Positions 31,361 to 41,759 of a DNA stretch of 64,000 nucleotides are shown here, piece after piece. Source of the stretch: Anastrepha obliqua (Eukaryota > Arthropoda > Insecta > Diptera > Tephritidae); NCBI RefSeq assembly GCF_027943255.1, contig NC_072897.1:37546044-37610043 (forward strand). The letters are read 5' to 3'. Each line of letters begins with the position of its first letter. Position 1 is the first letter of the stretch. The notes beneath the pieces are model-generated. The model was not told the origin of the DNA. It searched no databases and saw nothing but the letters and a program-made list of their open reading frames with translations. The translations under genes were made by a program, and so were the position numbers.

Positions 31361-31893
31361 TGGACGTTGTAGGTGCATGCCCCAAAATCGTAGTCCTCAG
31401 TTCGTTTTTAGGGGTCGTCACCAGTATAGGAAAGAGTGCTCGGAAAATACCCAAAGAATACTTGGGCTAATCCCGGAAGTTGTGAGCTGCTTGAATCAGA
31501 TGTAGAAGAATCATCCTGACCACTCCCAAGTGAATGGCAATCAGTAACTTTCCTCCATTTCTCCTTGAGAATAGTTCTTTCCTCCCCGCTCTGTCAACGA
31601 TGGCCAGTACCTCATCGCCGCCTTTTACCACTTCACTAAACATCGGACACTTATGGCCACCTATTTGTGATTTTGTGGCGATCGCTTACCCTTGCTTGCC
31701 TTTTTGGAGCAGCATCCACCAGTTTTTCCAAGCTGGATACCACCTCGTTTGCCAATTCAACAGACGTGTCCTGTTCCTCTGTTAATTGTTCTGCTAACAG
31801 ATCCCCCAACTTAGAGTAGACAATGACAATCGCCTTCTTTTCATAATAGGCCTGTATCGAGGGACGGACAGGCTTAGGCAGTGCCTCTTTACC
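31361..31893 (-). other. Unassigned region, possible minus-strand coding relic
   Basis: The minus strand from 31905 has an open, charged, helical text (LAEQLTEEQDTSVELANEVV, then SLEKLVDAAPKRQARV) followed by a serine-rich stretch near 31520-31470. It may be an ORF1 or a regulatory protein of a transposable element. I cannot name it. Confidence 0.35.
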
Positions 31894-32033
31894 TGTATTA
31901 TTCAAACGAAGTTTTTCACAAAAGTGTTCGCTTACATTGGAATAAGTACAAAGGGGAGAGTATGAGAAATTCTGGTAAATTACACAGAGTGATGCAAATA
32001 CAGTGTGAATAATTCATATATTCCGGTATCTTC
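31894..32033 (+). repeat. Dispersed repeat, copy 1 (about 140 bp)
   Basis: From TGTATTATTCAAACGAAG through CACAAAAGTGTTCGCTTACA, AGAGTGATGCAAATACAG to TATATTC. The same order of blocks, about 85-90% identical by eye, is at 44791-44920 in the same orientation. Nature unknown. Confidence 0.85.
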
Positions 32034-32083
32034 TCTTTTAAATTATAGATAAAAAGTTAAATTCATGTTACTTTTATACATTT

Positions 32084-32935
32084 AGCGACTGGAACCCAAT
32101 ATTTCCCAAGAAGAATGTTATAATCAGCATATCGTAGAGAAAGAATTATCCAGAAAGGAAAAGAAGTATGATAAGAAGGAAGGCTATGCTAATGTGGTAG
32201 TGTACGATTTACAAGCCGTCGTGCAGATTCCAAAGGGCGATGCCTCAGTTTTTTATTATAAATAAAAACTAAATGTATTCAATTTTACAATCTACGATCT
32301 AAAGAGTAACGAATGTAAATGTTTTGTTTGGGATGAATCCAATGGGTATAGAGGTATTAACGAGTTGGGTTCGTGCGTTCTTCGGTTTTTAAATAAAAGA
32401 GCTGTGTCAAGTGATGAATTCTTCATATTTAATTCGGATAATTGTGCAGGCCAGCAAAAAAATAAGTTCATGGTGGGCCTCTACCTCTACGCTGTATCTC
32501 ATCTCAACGTAAAAAGCATAACTCATAAGTACCTAATCAAAGGCCACACGCAAAACGAGGGAGATTCCGCCCACTCTTTAATTGAACGTCAAGTGAAACG
32601 ACAGCTGAAAGGTGGTCCAATGTACACGCCAGAGTCATTTATATCTGCAACTCGTGATGCCAAAAAAAATGGAAAGCCATTTAACGTTACGGAACTTTGA
32701 TATGAAGGCTTTATCAACTGAAATGGGACTCCAAAATATGGCACAGGTAAAAATGTCCACAGTGGGGGTTCTGCAAGTTCGGCGCGATTCGCCTAACACC
32801 ATTTTCTTTAACGAAAACGAATTTAAGGTGGCAAATAATATCATTAAAAAGAAAAACATGAAGGATATTACAATGACAAGAGCATTTTATACAAAACCTC
32901 AGATAGTGGACCGCAAAAAAAAGATCTGCTAGAAT
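32084..32935 (+). pseudogene. Uncharacterised arthropod protein family (DUF7869-like), broken
   Basis: A pyrimidine-rich acceptor (TTATACATTTAG, ending 32083) precedes coding-like text: KELSRKEKKYDKKEGYANVV, VVQIPKGDASVFYYK then an in-frame TAA (about 32263), KLNVFNFTIYDLKSNECKCF, and the open part 32365-32700 with FNSDNCAGQQKNKFMVGLYL and THKYLIKGHTQNEGDSAHSL. A frameshift at about 32690 moves to a frame ending DRKKKIC at 32932. The SDNCxGQxKN and GHTQNEGDSxHS motifs are conserved in a family that is multicopy in insects. They look like an RNase H-like fold, so a transposase origin is possible. The family name is my recollection. Confidence 0.65.
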
Positions 32936-33599
32936 TGATACAGAAAAATCACATTCCTAAGTATTATAGACCTTTTTACGAGCAATTGTAATCCTTATTA
33001 CATTCATTTTTTTATTTAAATGAATATTATTTTTTACACGAATTTATGTTTCTTTATTTTTGTACCTGAAGTAATATGTTAACTTTTATGTTACAATAAA
33101 ATATACAATGAATGCAATAAATTTTATTTAATATCCATATTTTTTTCTCTTATAATGTTTAGTAAAGGTGCAAATATAATACAGTCACAAGTCAGAATTT
33201 GCAATAGGTTTTCAGCTATAAAACTTTTTGTTATTTGCAGTAACGTCACAATTTTAATTATGTCAGACCATAAAACCTATTTTTGCAGCAACAACGTCAC
33301 AAGAAAAACTCGGAGTACTTTAGAAGCTTCAGAAAACAGTCCATTATACATTTCAACCTTTAATTTACATATACGTCTTAACCATATGCTATTTCATCAA
33401 ATTTGACCATAATCTTCTTTTCATATACAATTTTAATATATATATAAAACAAAAACTGAAAAATGCGTCTCCTGTAAAATCACAATTTTTGAGTTATGAC
33501 GACGTTGCAGCAAATGAGCGATATGTTTTCCCCCTGTTCAAATTCAGTTCTATTTGTGGCGTTCCTGTCATGATTTTTTTTGTTATATTCATTATTATT
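32936..33599. other. Noncoding, AT-rich
   Basis: AATAAA signals near 33098 follow the broken gene. No other feature seen. Confidence 0.45.
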
Positions 33600-33740
33600 G
33601 TTCAGAATAAGTATTATTGCTTTGTTAAAATTAATTTGGTTTTCCCAGGAAGCAAAGTCCTAGTTTGCCTGCCCATGAGCAACTGTGCTGGTGACAACTT
33701 TGAATTTTTAATTAGGGTATTTATGTACTCTAACAATGCA

Positions 33741-34062
33741 GGCGGCCGCCGTAGCCGAATGGGTTGGTGCGTGATTACCATTCGGAATTCACAGAGAGGT
33801 CGTTGGTTCGAATCTCGGTGAAAGCAAAATTAATAAAAACATTTTTCTAATAGCGGTCGCCCCTCGGCAGGCAATGGCAAACCTCCGAGTGTATTTCTGC
33901 CATGAAAAAGCTCCTCATAAAAATATCTGCCGTTCGGAGTCGGCTTGAAACTGTAGGTCCCTCCATTTGTGGAACAACATCAAGACGCACACCACAAATA
34001 GGAGGAGGAGCTCGGCCAAACACATAACAGAAGTGTACGCGCCAATTATATATATATATATA
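33741..34062 (+). mobile_element. tRNA-derived SINE, copy 4, full length with target duplication
   Basis: Starts GGCGGCCGCCGTAGCCGAAT and ends in a TA-rich tail, flanked by an exact 10-bp duplication TAACAATGCA (33731-33740 and 34063-34072). A box TAGCCGAATGGG near 33752, B box GGTTCGAATCTC near 33805, 53 bp apart, as in a tRNA with a long variable arm (Ser/Leu type). It interrupts gypsy integrase coding sequence, which resumes on the other side. This copy defines the family at about 322 bp. Confidence 0.95.
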
Positions 34063-34262
34063 TAACAATGCATGCCACAAGTTACTTCTTTCTTCATTGC
34101 ATTTAAGTACTCCCTTTTTGATAACTTAAACCATTCGTTCTGCAAATCCATTTGGATATAGTGGACTGGCAGTTTTTATTTTTATACCTAAATTTTTGGC
34201 CCATTGTCAAAATTCGTATGACCCAAATCGTCCCCTTTCTGTGTTAACCTCGTAACTTCATT

Positions 34263-34600
34263 TTTTTCAAAATTGAGATTTTTAGTGAAAAACACTCCTT
34301 AGCACTCCTGTTACGTAAAACAAAACATACAATATCCATAATGATTATAGAATTTTTTTCATCGCTTTTCGATTTTTCTCGTATCTACATGTTCGAATTC
34401 AAAAACCTCGTATCTACTATAAGTATCGTATCAAATAAGTTATAACTTTTCATAGAAGTTAAGTAACTCTAAACATTTTTATCGATTTACTGAAAATTAT
34501 GATTTTGTAGATAAGAGGTTAACACAGGATGGGGTCGAAATGGAACACTGTCAATTTTTAATGGATATCCGTGCACAGAGAAAACAATATCTATTTTGTC
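34263..34600. other. Noncoding stretch within the gypsy relic
   Basis: No protein or repeat signal recognised. Confidence 0.4.
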
Positions 34601-35470
34601 GGATATAAAGGGTCATATTTTAAGAGCCATGGGAAAGTTTTTCAAAAAAACACACGTAAAATTCAGAAAAATGCATAAAATTTTTATTTAAATCGATAGT
34701 ACAGTCCATATAATTTAATGTTTGAAGATTATTTTGTGCAAATGTTGACCACGACTGCGCTTCAAATGGCTCATCCGCTTAGTCCAATTTTGGCATACTC
34801 TTTCCAATGCCCCTGCCCGGTATCTCACATATAAATGCTTTAATGTTGTCTTCCAATGCGTTGACTGAAGCAGTCTTGTCTGAATAGACATGAGCTTTAG
34901 CATAGCCTCACAAAAAATAATCTAAAGACGTTATATCGCACGATCTGGATTGCCAATTGACAGGTCCCGAACGTGAAATAAAATGTTCACCGAACTCGCC
35001 TCTCAACAAATCCATTGTTACGCGTGCTGTGTGGCATGTGGCACCTTCTTGCTGAAACCACATGTCATGCAAGTCAAGCTCTTGCATTTTGGGCAAAGAA
35101 AAGTTGGATATTTCACGGTAGCGCTCACCATTCACAGTTACGTTACGATTCGCAGCATCTTTGAAGAAGTACGGTCCAATAATACCTCCAGCCCATAAAC
35201 CGTACCAAACTGTGACCTTTTCTGGATACATTGGTAGCTCTTGCAATTCTTCTGGCTGATCGTCACTCCAAAATCGACAATTCTGCTTATTTACGTACCC
35301 ATTGATCCAAAAATGAGCTTCGTCGCTGAACACAATTTTTCGATAAAAAGTGTATCTTAAACTTTCTTAAGAGAACACTCACATAAAATAATAAAATTCA
35401 ATGATTTGCAAGCGTTGTTCGTTTGTAAGATGACTCATGGTTAAAGAAGATGTTTGACAGTGAAACAAAA
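34600..35470 (-). mobile_element. Rosa-2 (DD41D-like) element, internally deleted
   Basis: Read on the minus strand: start MSHLTNEQRLQIIEFYY (near 35440), a deletion, then the catalytic half (35333-34908) and C-terminus to about 34715. The far end carries GGGTCATATTTTAAGAGCC (34610-34630), similar in position to a terminal repeat, but the partner was not found. Inserted in gypsy integrase. Confidence 0.75.
34715..35440 (-). pseudogene. Rosa-2 transposase, broken
   Basis: MFSDEAHFWINGYVNKQNCRF carries the first catalytic Asp; GLWAGGIIGPYFFKDAANRN and MWFQQEGATCHTARV follow, where the second catalytic Asp is Glu; ISRSGPVNWQSRSCDITSLDYFL ends with the third Asp 41 positions on, so DD41D. After a stop at 34908 the C-terminal ENWxxRM-like text (RVCQNWTKRMSHLKRSRGQH) continues. 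Related to but clearly different from the rosa family at 22288. Confidence 0.88.
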
Positions 35471-36257
35471 CACGAAAAGTGCGTCAGCTGTTTAAACCAA
35501 CTGTTTAAAAAGATAATAGCTAAAAAATCACCCTTTATCATAGCTTTCGCTGTTTTTCTTATTAACAGAATTATATCTAAATATTTTGAAAAATAATCGC
35601 CCAAGATTAAAAAACTTTTACTAGCTACCTCCATAATGTCCACAGCTAATCTTTCATATGGAGCATTTGTTATTTTATGATTAAAGCGTGGCTCTTTTAT
35701 GTTAGCATTTCTATATTTCTGGCAAACATTACATTTTATAACTATTGCTTCTATCTTTTGATTCAAGTTGGGCCAAAATAAGAGCTATCTAGCCTTACTC
35801 TTGGTATTCTCTATGAGATTTGAATATATTATCCATTTTACGGAGGGATTGATGTAGAAAAATTCGGCCACCTAAAAATACTAATTCATCTTCAATAAAC
35901 AAATTAAATCCATATTTCCATAAACATCTTACATCCTGATTTATTTTAGTTTTATCTTTTAGCCAACCATTTCTTATATATAATATTTACTTATAATCTT
36001 GTGTTTTTTAATTTTTCCTCTTTTATTTTCTGCCTTCTCTTCATTTACATTAATCGTATTTCTTCCAATCCTTTGATTTTATCTTCTTTTCCAATAATAT
36101 TTGAGTAACTGTGTTATAACCAATCTGCTAAATATAAAGATTTTTCGGGAAAATAAGTAAAATTCAAGTTGTACTTTTCTAACCTCGACTTCATTCTCTG
36201 AAATTTTGCTGATGGTATCTTGTTATAATCTTTTTTCATAACTGTTGTGTATGTGGA

Positions 36258-38300
36258 AGCACAATTGACTATAAATATTTCATTAAAAACGGAAAACGAA
36301 ACTGACTCAGCAATAGCTTTTTTCAACGATTCCATTATCAAGGCCCTCACCCTTTCGACACCAAATATAAAACTTCAACAAAAAGAGTCTATTCCAATAC
36401 ATATAAAACAAAAAATTCAACAAAAAAGGAAAGTCCGTAAAAAGTGGCAAAGTACTCGTACTAAACATCCCGAAGAAAATGCAAAACTTAACAAATCAAT
36501 AAATGCATTTAAAACATTTTTGAAACAACACCAAGATAAAAGCTTGAAAATTACATACATAACTTGGGGACCACGACAGTTAACAATTATTCTCTATGGA
36601 AAGCAACTAAAAACTTAATCAAAGCAGTTCCACATAAGCCTCCCATCAAAACACAACACGGAACTTTGGCAAAGACCAATAAAGAGAAGGCAAACACCAG
36701 TGTTTGAAAAAATATTCTTTCCCAGATTACACAAAATTCTGATGGAAAAAAATATAATAGCAAGCCATCAATTTGGATTTAGACGACAGCATTCAACTGT
36801 GCAACAAGTCCACAGAGTTATAAACAAAATATTAAATAATATGGAAAATAAAAGGTTTTCCATAGCTGTCTACGTGGATATTGCACCAACCTTTGACAGG
36901 GTGTGGCATAAAGGACTGCTGCTTAACACATTGTGTGCGGGACACGTAAAAATACGTTTTTCGCAAACTGTGGGTAGAGCGCGGGTCACGTAGTTATACG
37001 TTTTTATAGATGAGTGGTAGAATAAGGGAAATAAAGATATACGGGTTATTAATGTTTGTTGTTACCCTTTCTCATACCTAGTATTACGATGTACAAACAT
37101 ATACAAATCAAAATAATAACGGTAAATTGTGTTTAACAGTAAACATCATACGAGCAAATTTAAAAGCAATTAATTTCAAAACAACTCTTATTTCAGTTTT
37201 AGTTAAGTGGCGTAATTCACAGTATACAGAAAGTAGCTTTATTTATTATAATAACGATAGAGAATACATTCTAAGATAAGAAAATAAAAGTTAAAAAAAG
37301 AAATCAGAGCCTTTTTAAATTTATACTGATTTTTAATAACAATAAAATTCGCGAACATTTTTCAATAAATTACCCGCTCCAGCCGTAATGCACTGGCACA
37401 AAACGCCCGACCACAATGTGTTAAGCTCAGCCAAATATTACCACGGAATCACTTCACCATTCTCAAAAGTTATCTGAAAACCGACATTTTTTTATAAAGT
37501 TCGAAGACGAATGCTCAAGCATAATGCAAATGACAGCAGGTGTACCCCAAGGTCCAAGTGTCCTAGGGCCTCTATTTTATCTGATATTTACAGCAGATAT
37601 ACAGATCCCAACAACAAAAAATTGCATGATAGCCACCTTCGCGGATGACACGGTTTTAATGGCATCGGATAAAATAGAAAAAAAGCGGCTGACATTCTTC
37701 AACAAACAATAAATGACACTGTATCATGGCTCAATAAATGGAGAATAGAAGTCAACAAAGATAAAAAACGGTACAAGTAATATATACAAACAGAAAGCCT
37801 AAGAAACACAAATTAACAATAAAAAACAATGAAATAAAAATCCTTCCTAGTGCAAAGTACCTTGGTATAACTATAGATGAAAAACTTAATTGGAAACGAC
37901 ATAAAGAAAACAAACGAAAGGAAATCAAAAACAAGTTCAGACAACTATACTGGCTGTTGGCTAAAAAATCAAAACTAAGCCTTAACAACAAAAGAGTGAT
38001 GCATAAATCTATAATCTCTCCCATTTGGAAATATGGCATTGAAATCTGGGGCACAGCAAAAAAAAAAAAACCAATATCAAAATAATCCAAAGGACGCAAT
38101 CTAAAATACTTCGAACAATAACAAAAGCAGGCTGGTAATATATATACCAAACGACGTGATCCACAGCGACCTCAACATTGACACAAGAGATGACAGAATT
38201 AGAAAATACAGCATCCAGCATATACAACGACCAACAAATCATCAAAATGAACAAATGCGCAAACTACCACAATCGGAGAAATTGGGAAAACTAAAATTAA
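36258..38300 (+). pseudogene. Jockey-like LINE ORF2, split by a MITE
   Basis: Plus strand: basic linker (KLQQKESIPIHIKQKIQQKR from 36380), RT VFEKIFFPRLHKILMEKNII, SHQFGFRRQHSTVQQVHRVI, IAVYVDIAPTFDRVWHKGLL (first catalytic Asp, 36870-36920). After the insert: TILKSYLKTD, TAGVPQGPSVLGPLFYLIFT, IATFADDTVLMAS (FADD catalytic box, 37640), YLGITIDEKLNWKRH (37860) and thumb to about 38250. Deletions and frameshifts; inactive. Confidence 0.87.
36927..37420. mobile_element. Candidate piggyBac-type MITE, 494 bp
   Basis: Ends CACATTGTGTGCGGG (from 36927) and CACATTGTGGTCGGG (minus strand from 37420) are inverted, and TTAA flanks both sides (36923-36926, 37421-37424). TTAA duplication is the hallmark of piggyBac elements. 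Joining the flanks across one TTAA restores the LINE reading frame. No transposase inside. Confidence 0.85.
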
Positions 38301-38639
38301 AACGATAAACTCCAACAGAACTCACAATATAACAAAACAAAAAAAGAAAGAACAAATAATAATAATTACCACCTAGAAACTAATATAATGTACATATTTA
38401 GCATAATCTAAAGCAAAATTGAATGTTTATCTAGCATAGGTTAGAGAACAAAGAATTCCAATACTACTTTAAAAATAATTACTTATTGTTTAAATTTAAA
38501 AGATTATAATTTAAAAATGGAAATAATAATATAAAAAAAAGAAAAATAACTGCTAAGAATGGCCTCTGATTGGCTATTATTTCAACTTTTTTCCATAGAT
38601 ATATAATATGTAGTTATGGAACTTTTGACATGCAGACAC
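38301..38639. other. Noncoding, A-rich
   Basis: Probably LINE 3' untranslated DNA followed by unassigned sequence. No feature seen. Confidence 0.45.
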
Positions 38640-38890
38640 TACAACCATTATTTCTTTTTCAATTTGTGCGTACCTGGTTTCCGCATCGCTCAGACTTCTC
38701 GATGCAAAATATATCAAAATCAGTTTGAGAAGCATCAGTCTGCAGATAAATCTTTTCCTTTACATTAAATGGTTTTAATACCGGGGCCTTTAAAATCATA
38801 TTTTTTATTTTATATAAACACTTTTCATACGTAGGAAGCCGACCATTACTGAATTTTTCATAAGCTCTCTTAGTGGACTACTTAAATCAG
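38640..38890 (-). pseudogene. Gypsy RT/RNase H junction fragment
   Basis: Minus-strand KNMILKAPVLKPFNVKEKIY followed by LQTDASQTDFDIF corresponds to the entry of RNase H with its first Asp. Isolated fragment. Confidence 0.6.
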
Positions 38891-38899
38891 AATGATTAG

Positions 38900-38925
38900 G
38901 TATAGTAGTAGTAGTAGTAGTATGA
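38900..38925. repeat. (TAG)n microsatellite
   Basis: About seven AGT/TAG units in a row. Confidence 0.9.
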
Positions 38926-38929
38926 TGAT

Positions 38930-41745
38930 TCTTTATTTATTTATAAATATTACATCTTACATTTCAATAATTTATCCAGTAATTCATTTAAATATATAAA
39001 TATTTAAAGAAAGAAATAATAAATTTATGACAATAACAACACTGTCACAGCTCAAAAATTAAACTCTGCAATAAGAAATTCTCTTTAGCGTAAGGCTAAG
39101 TATATAAAGCAAATTAGTCTTTTCCAATTGTGGCCATTAAGTATCATATATCTATTACTTCTGCTTCATTTAACGTCGCTGCGTTTAGGTATCTTGTCTT
39201 TCTCATCTTTCTAAGAAGTGCGCATATCTTCTTCCTCGTTTAAATTGCAAAGGGTGCATATATATATATAATTGGCGTGTACACCCTTTTTGGGTGTTTG
39301 GCTGGGCTCCTCCTCCTATTTGTGGTATGCGTCTTCCTGTTCTTCCACAAATGGAGGGACCTACAGTTTCAAGCCGACTCCGAACGACAGATATTTTTAT
39401 GAGGAGCTTTTTCATGGCAGAAATATACTCGAAGGTTTGCCATTGCCTGCCGAGGGGCGACCGCTATTAGAAAAATGTTTTTCTTAATTTTGGTGTTTCA
39501 CCAAGATTCGAACTAACGCTCTCTCTGTGAATTCCGAATAGTAATCACACACCAACCCATTCGGCTACGGCGGCCGAATACATCCTGGGTATTTCCATAC
39601 GTGGTTGCATTTAGCTTTAATAAACTACATCTTGCTTTGAAAATTGTTATAATGTCAGCTAGTCGCAAATCTTCTTTAATATATGATTCCTCTTTTGAGT
39701 AGTCTAAATGTTGATAAACTCGCGTCGTGCTTGACCCTGCTGTTTGCCTTGCCGTGTTGAGATCTTTTATTTTCATTTTGGTAAGAAATTGCACACCACG
39801 ATCTTGCCAGTCTATAGCGGTGATGGTTTCTTCAAACTTCAGACCGAACTCCATTTCCATGTCGTTCAGATGCTTAAGTCAAAACACATTTTTACTTAAG
39901 GTGCCTTGTGTTAGTTTGTGTGGGAGTCTGTTGCAATTGCATTTATAAATGGTTTTCCTGACATACTTCATGTGTGGTTCTAAAGAATAAATGTGGCTAT
40001 CTTCTAAATCAGTTTCTAGAGTTATTGCATAATTTGAAGTGAACTCGGATAGTTTGAGGATCCTTTTAATGAAGTAACGTTGAAGTTTATTTACCTCATC
40101 GAATAAGGCATGCCCCCAAACTTGCGCTGCGTAGGTTAGTGTCGCTCTGCATACCGCTTGAAACAGCTTCCATTTTGATTTGAGTGAAATGAATGGCTTC
40201 GCTAAAAAATCGTTCCATGTGTAATTAATACTAGGTTATGCTGAAGTATAATATTTGTGGCTTCTAAGTACTTACCGAATGCTATTTTGGGTGTGAGAAT
40301 GACACCAAGATATTTATATTCGGCCACTAATTTAATTTCTTCACCTTGGTACCACCATTTTTCTGCATGTGAAAGTCGTTCACTTCTTTTAAAGACAATC
40401 CTTTTACTTCCATATTCTATTCAGCGCATATTTCTCCAGGTTCTTAATCATGGATTGCATGCCCTTACGGTTATCCGCCAGGAGAACAATATCACTGGCA
40501 TAAAGGAGAAGACGTATATTCATGCCCTCAACCAATAGTCCACCTTCCCGCGCAAATCGCTTAGGTATAAAATGAACAATAATGGCCACAACAGGCATCC
40601 TTGTTTCACCCCAGTGCAGGTCTCAAAATAGTCGGATACTTCTTTTCCCGTCCAAACCGCAGATCTAGTATTCTCGTAGATATTTTCTACCAGGTTCGTT
40701 ATTTTACTTGAGATTCCCATCAGTCGAAATTTATAAATCAACGGTCTCCTTGGCACCCTGTCAAACGCCGCTTTGAAATCAACAAAATATGCGTAAACTC
40801 TTTGATTTTCATGAAACTTTAGATGTACAATAGACGCAAAGTTATAAATGTTATCTACAGTTGAATAGTTTCTTCTAAAGCCGGCTTGGAATTCTGTGAG
40901 TACGTTGTTTTTTTCTACACAATTTGCAAGTCTTGCATTAAACAATTCCATTAACACCTTTGCGACAGAACTCATAAAAGATATTCCCCGATAGTTACTG
41001 GCTGCATTTACATCTCCCTTTTTAAAAGTTGGGGAAATTATTGTTTTTTCAAAAGTCTCATCAATTCTTCCGTTGTGTATACCTTCTTTAACTACAACAG
41101 AAATTCTGGCGAAGCAACCTTTAGCAGCTCATACGGTATTCTATCTTCTCCAGGCGCTCTATTTATTTTAGCATTTTCAATGGTTTTTTCGACTTCCATA
41201 AAAGTTATATCTTTATCAAGATATTCATCTTTACATAGCTCTTTACGCAGCTGCGTAATAAATGTCTTTTGTTAATTGCGGTTGGTTTAGTAGGCTTTGA
41301 AAATAGTGTTTAAATCGTTCGCAGTAATGTTTGTACCAACTTGAAATGACTTTCCTCTTATATCTTTCACTAAACTCCACCATTCTTTTGCATTTGCAGT
41401 TTTGTTGATTCGTTTTTCACTTTTTTCATAATATTCTTTCTCTGCTTTTTCAAATGCGTTTCTATAAAGTTGATTTGCCTGTAGATATTGCTTATTGCGT
41501 GCAATGTTAGATTTTCTGATGTCATTCGGATACTTGAAGGATAGCTCCCTAGCCTTAAAACATTTGAAATTGAATCATGCATTTTTAAAAGTGATTTTAA
41601 TATTTCTGCCAGGTGACTGTGGCAGTGACATTTTTATTACGTTGGCAAGCTTCTCCACATCCATTATTTCTCCTCCACTTTTAAACTTATTTAAATATTG
41701 GTTTAGGCTTAATTGATAATTTATTAGGTATATATTCTCTTACGC
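38930..41745 (-). pseudogene. LINE ORF2 with 3' region, interrupted by a SINE
   Basis: Minus strand: linker ARNKQYLQANQLYRNAFEKA and NKTANAKEWWSLVKDIRGKS (41500-41350), RT with APGEDRIPYELLK (41150), LMELFNARLANCVEKNNVLT and FQAGFRRNYSTVDNIYNF (40950-40850), VYAYFVDFKAAFDRVPR (first catalytic Asp), TGVKQGCLLWPLLFILYL, LLYASDIVLLADNRKGM (YADD changed to YASD, near 40490), RATLTYAAQVWGHALFDEVN (40130), and a C-terminal LNATTYGNTQDV, which resumes after the SINE as CTLCNLNEEEDM (39255-39215). The catalytic box change and frameshifts make it inactive. Confidence 0.87.
39259..39575 (-). mobile_element. tRNA-derived SINE, copy 5
   Basis: On the minus strand the head GGCCGCCGTAGCCGAATGGG starts at 39575, the B-box-like GTTCGAATCTTGG follows, the body is as in the other copies, and the tail is TA-rich (39259-39272). 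It interrupts the C-terminal CxxC region of the LINE. A target duplication is not obvious. Confidence 0.92.
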
Positions 41746-41759
41746 GGATGTAAATCTTT

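Larger units (their letters stand above)
33600..36257 (-). mobile_element. Decayed gypsy retrotransposon (RNase H end and integrase) with two nested insertions
   Basis: Minus-strand pieces: RNase H end FQRMKSRLEKYNLNFTYFP ... LYLADWL (36210-36115); integrase zinc-finger exit and core start KCNVCQKYRNANIKEPRFNH, YERLAVDIMEVASKSFLILG, YFSKYLDIILLIRKTA (35740-35560); core end SPLYPNGFAERM (34180 region); C-terminal SPAQLLMGRQTRTLLPGKTK (33690-33640). A rosa-2 element separates the two integrase halves and a SINE interrupts the second. Confidence 0.8.

Noticed and set aside
33741..33825. Functional tRNA gene at the SINE heads
   Set aside because: A and B boxes are tRNA-like but each has mismatches, no clean acceptor stem closes, and the same head occurs with a long body and AT tail in several places; it is a SINE.
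36114..36350. One continuous minus-strand protein
   Set aside because: Its first part is the antisense of LINE linker sequence; only the part below about 36257 is gypsy RNase H.
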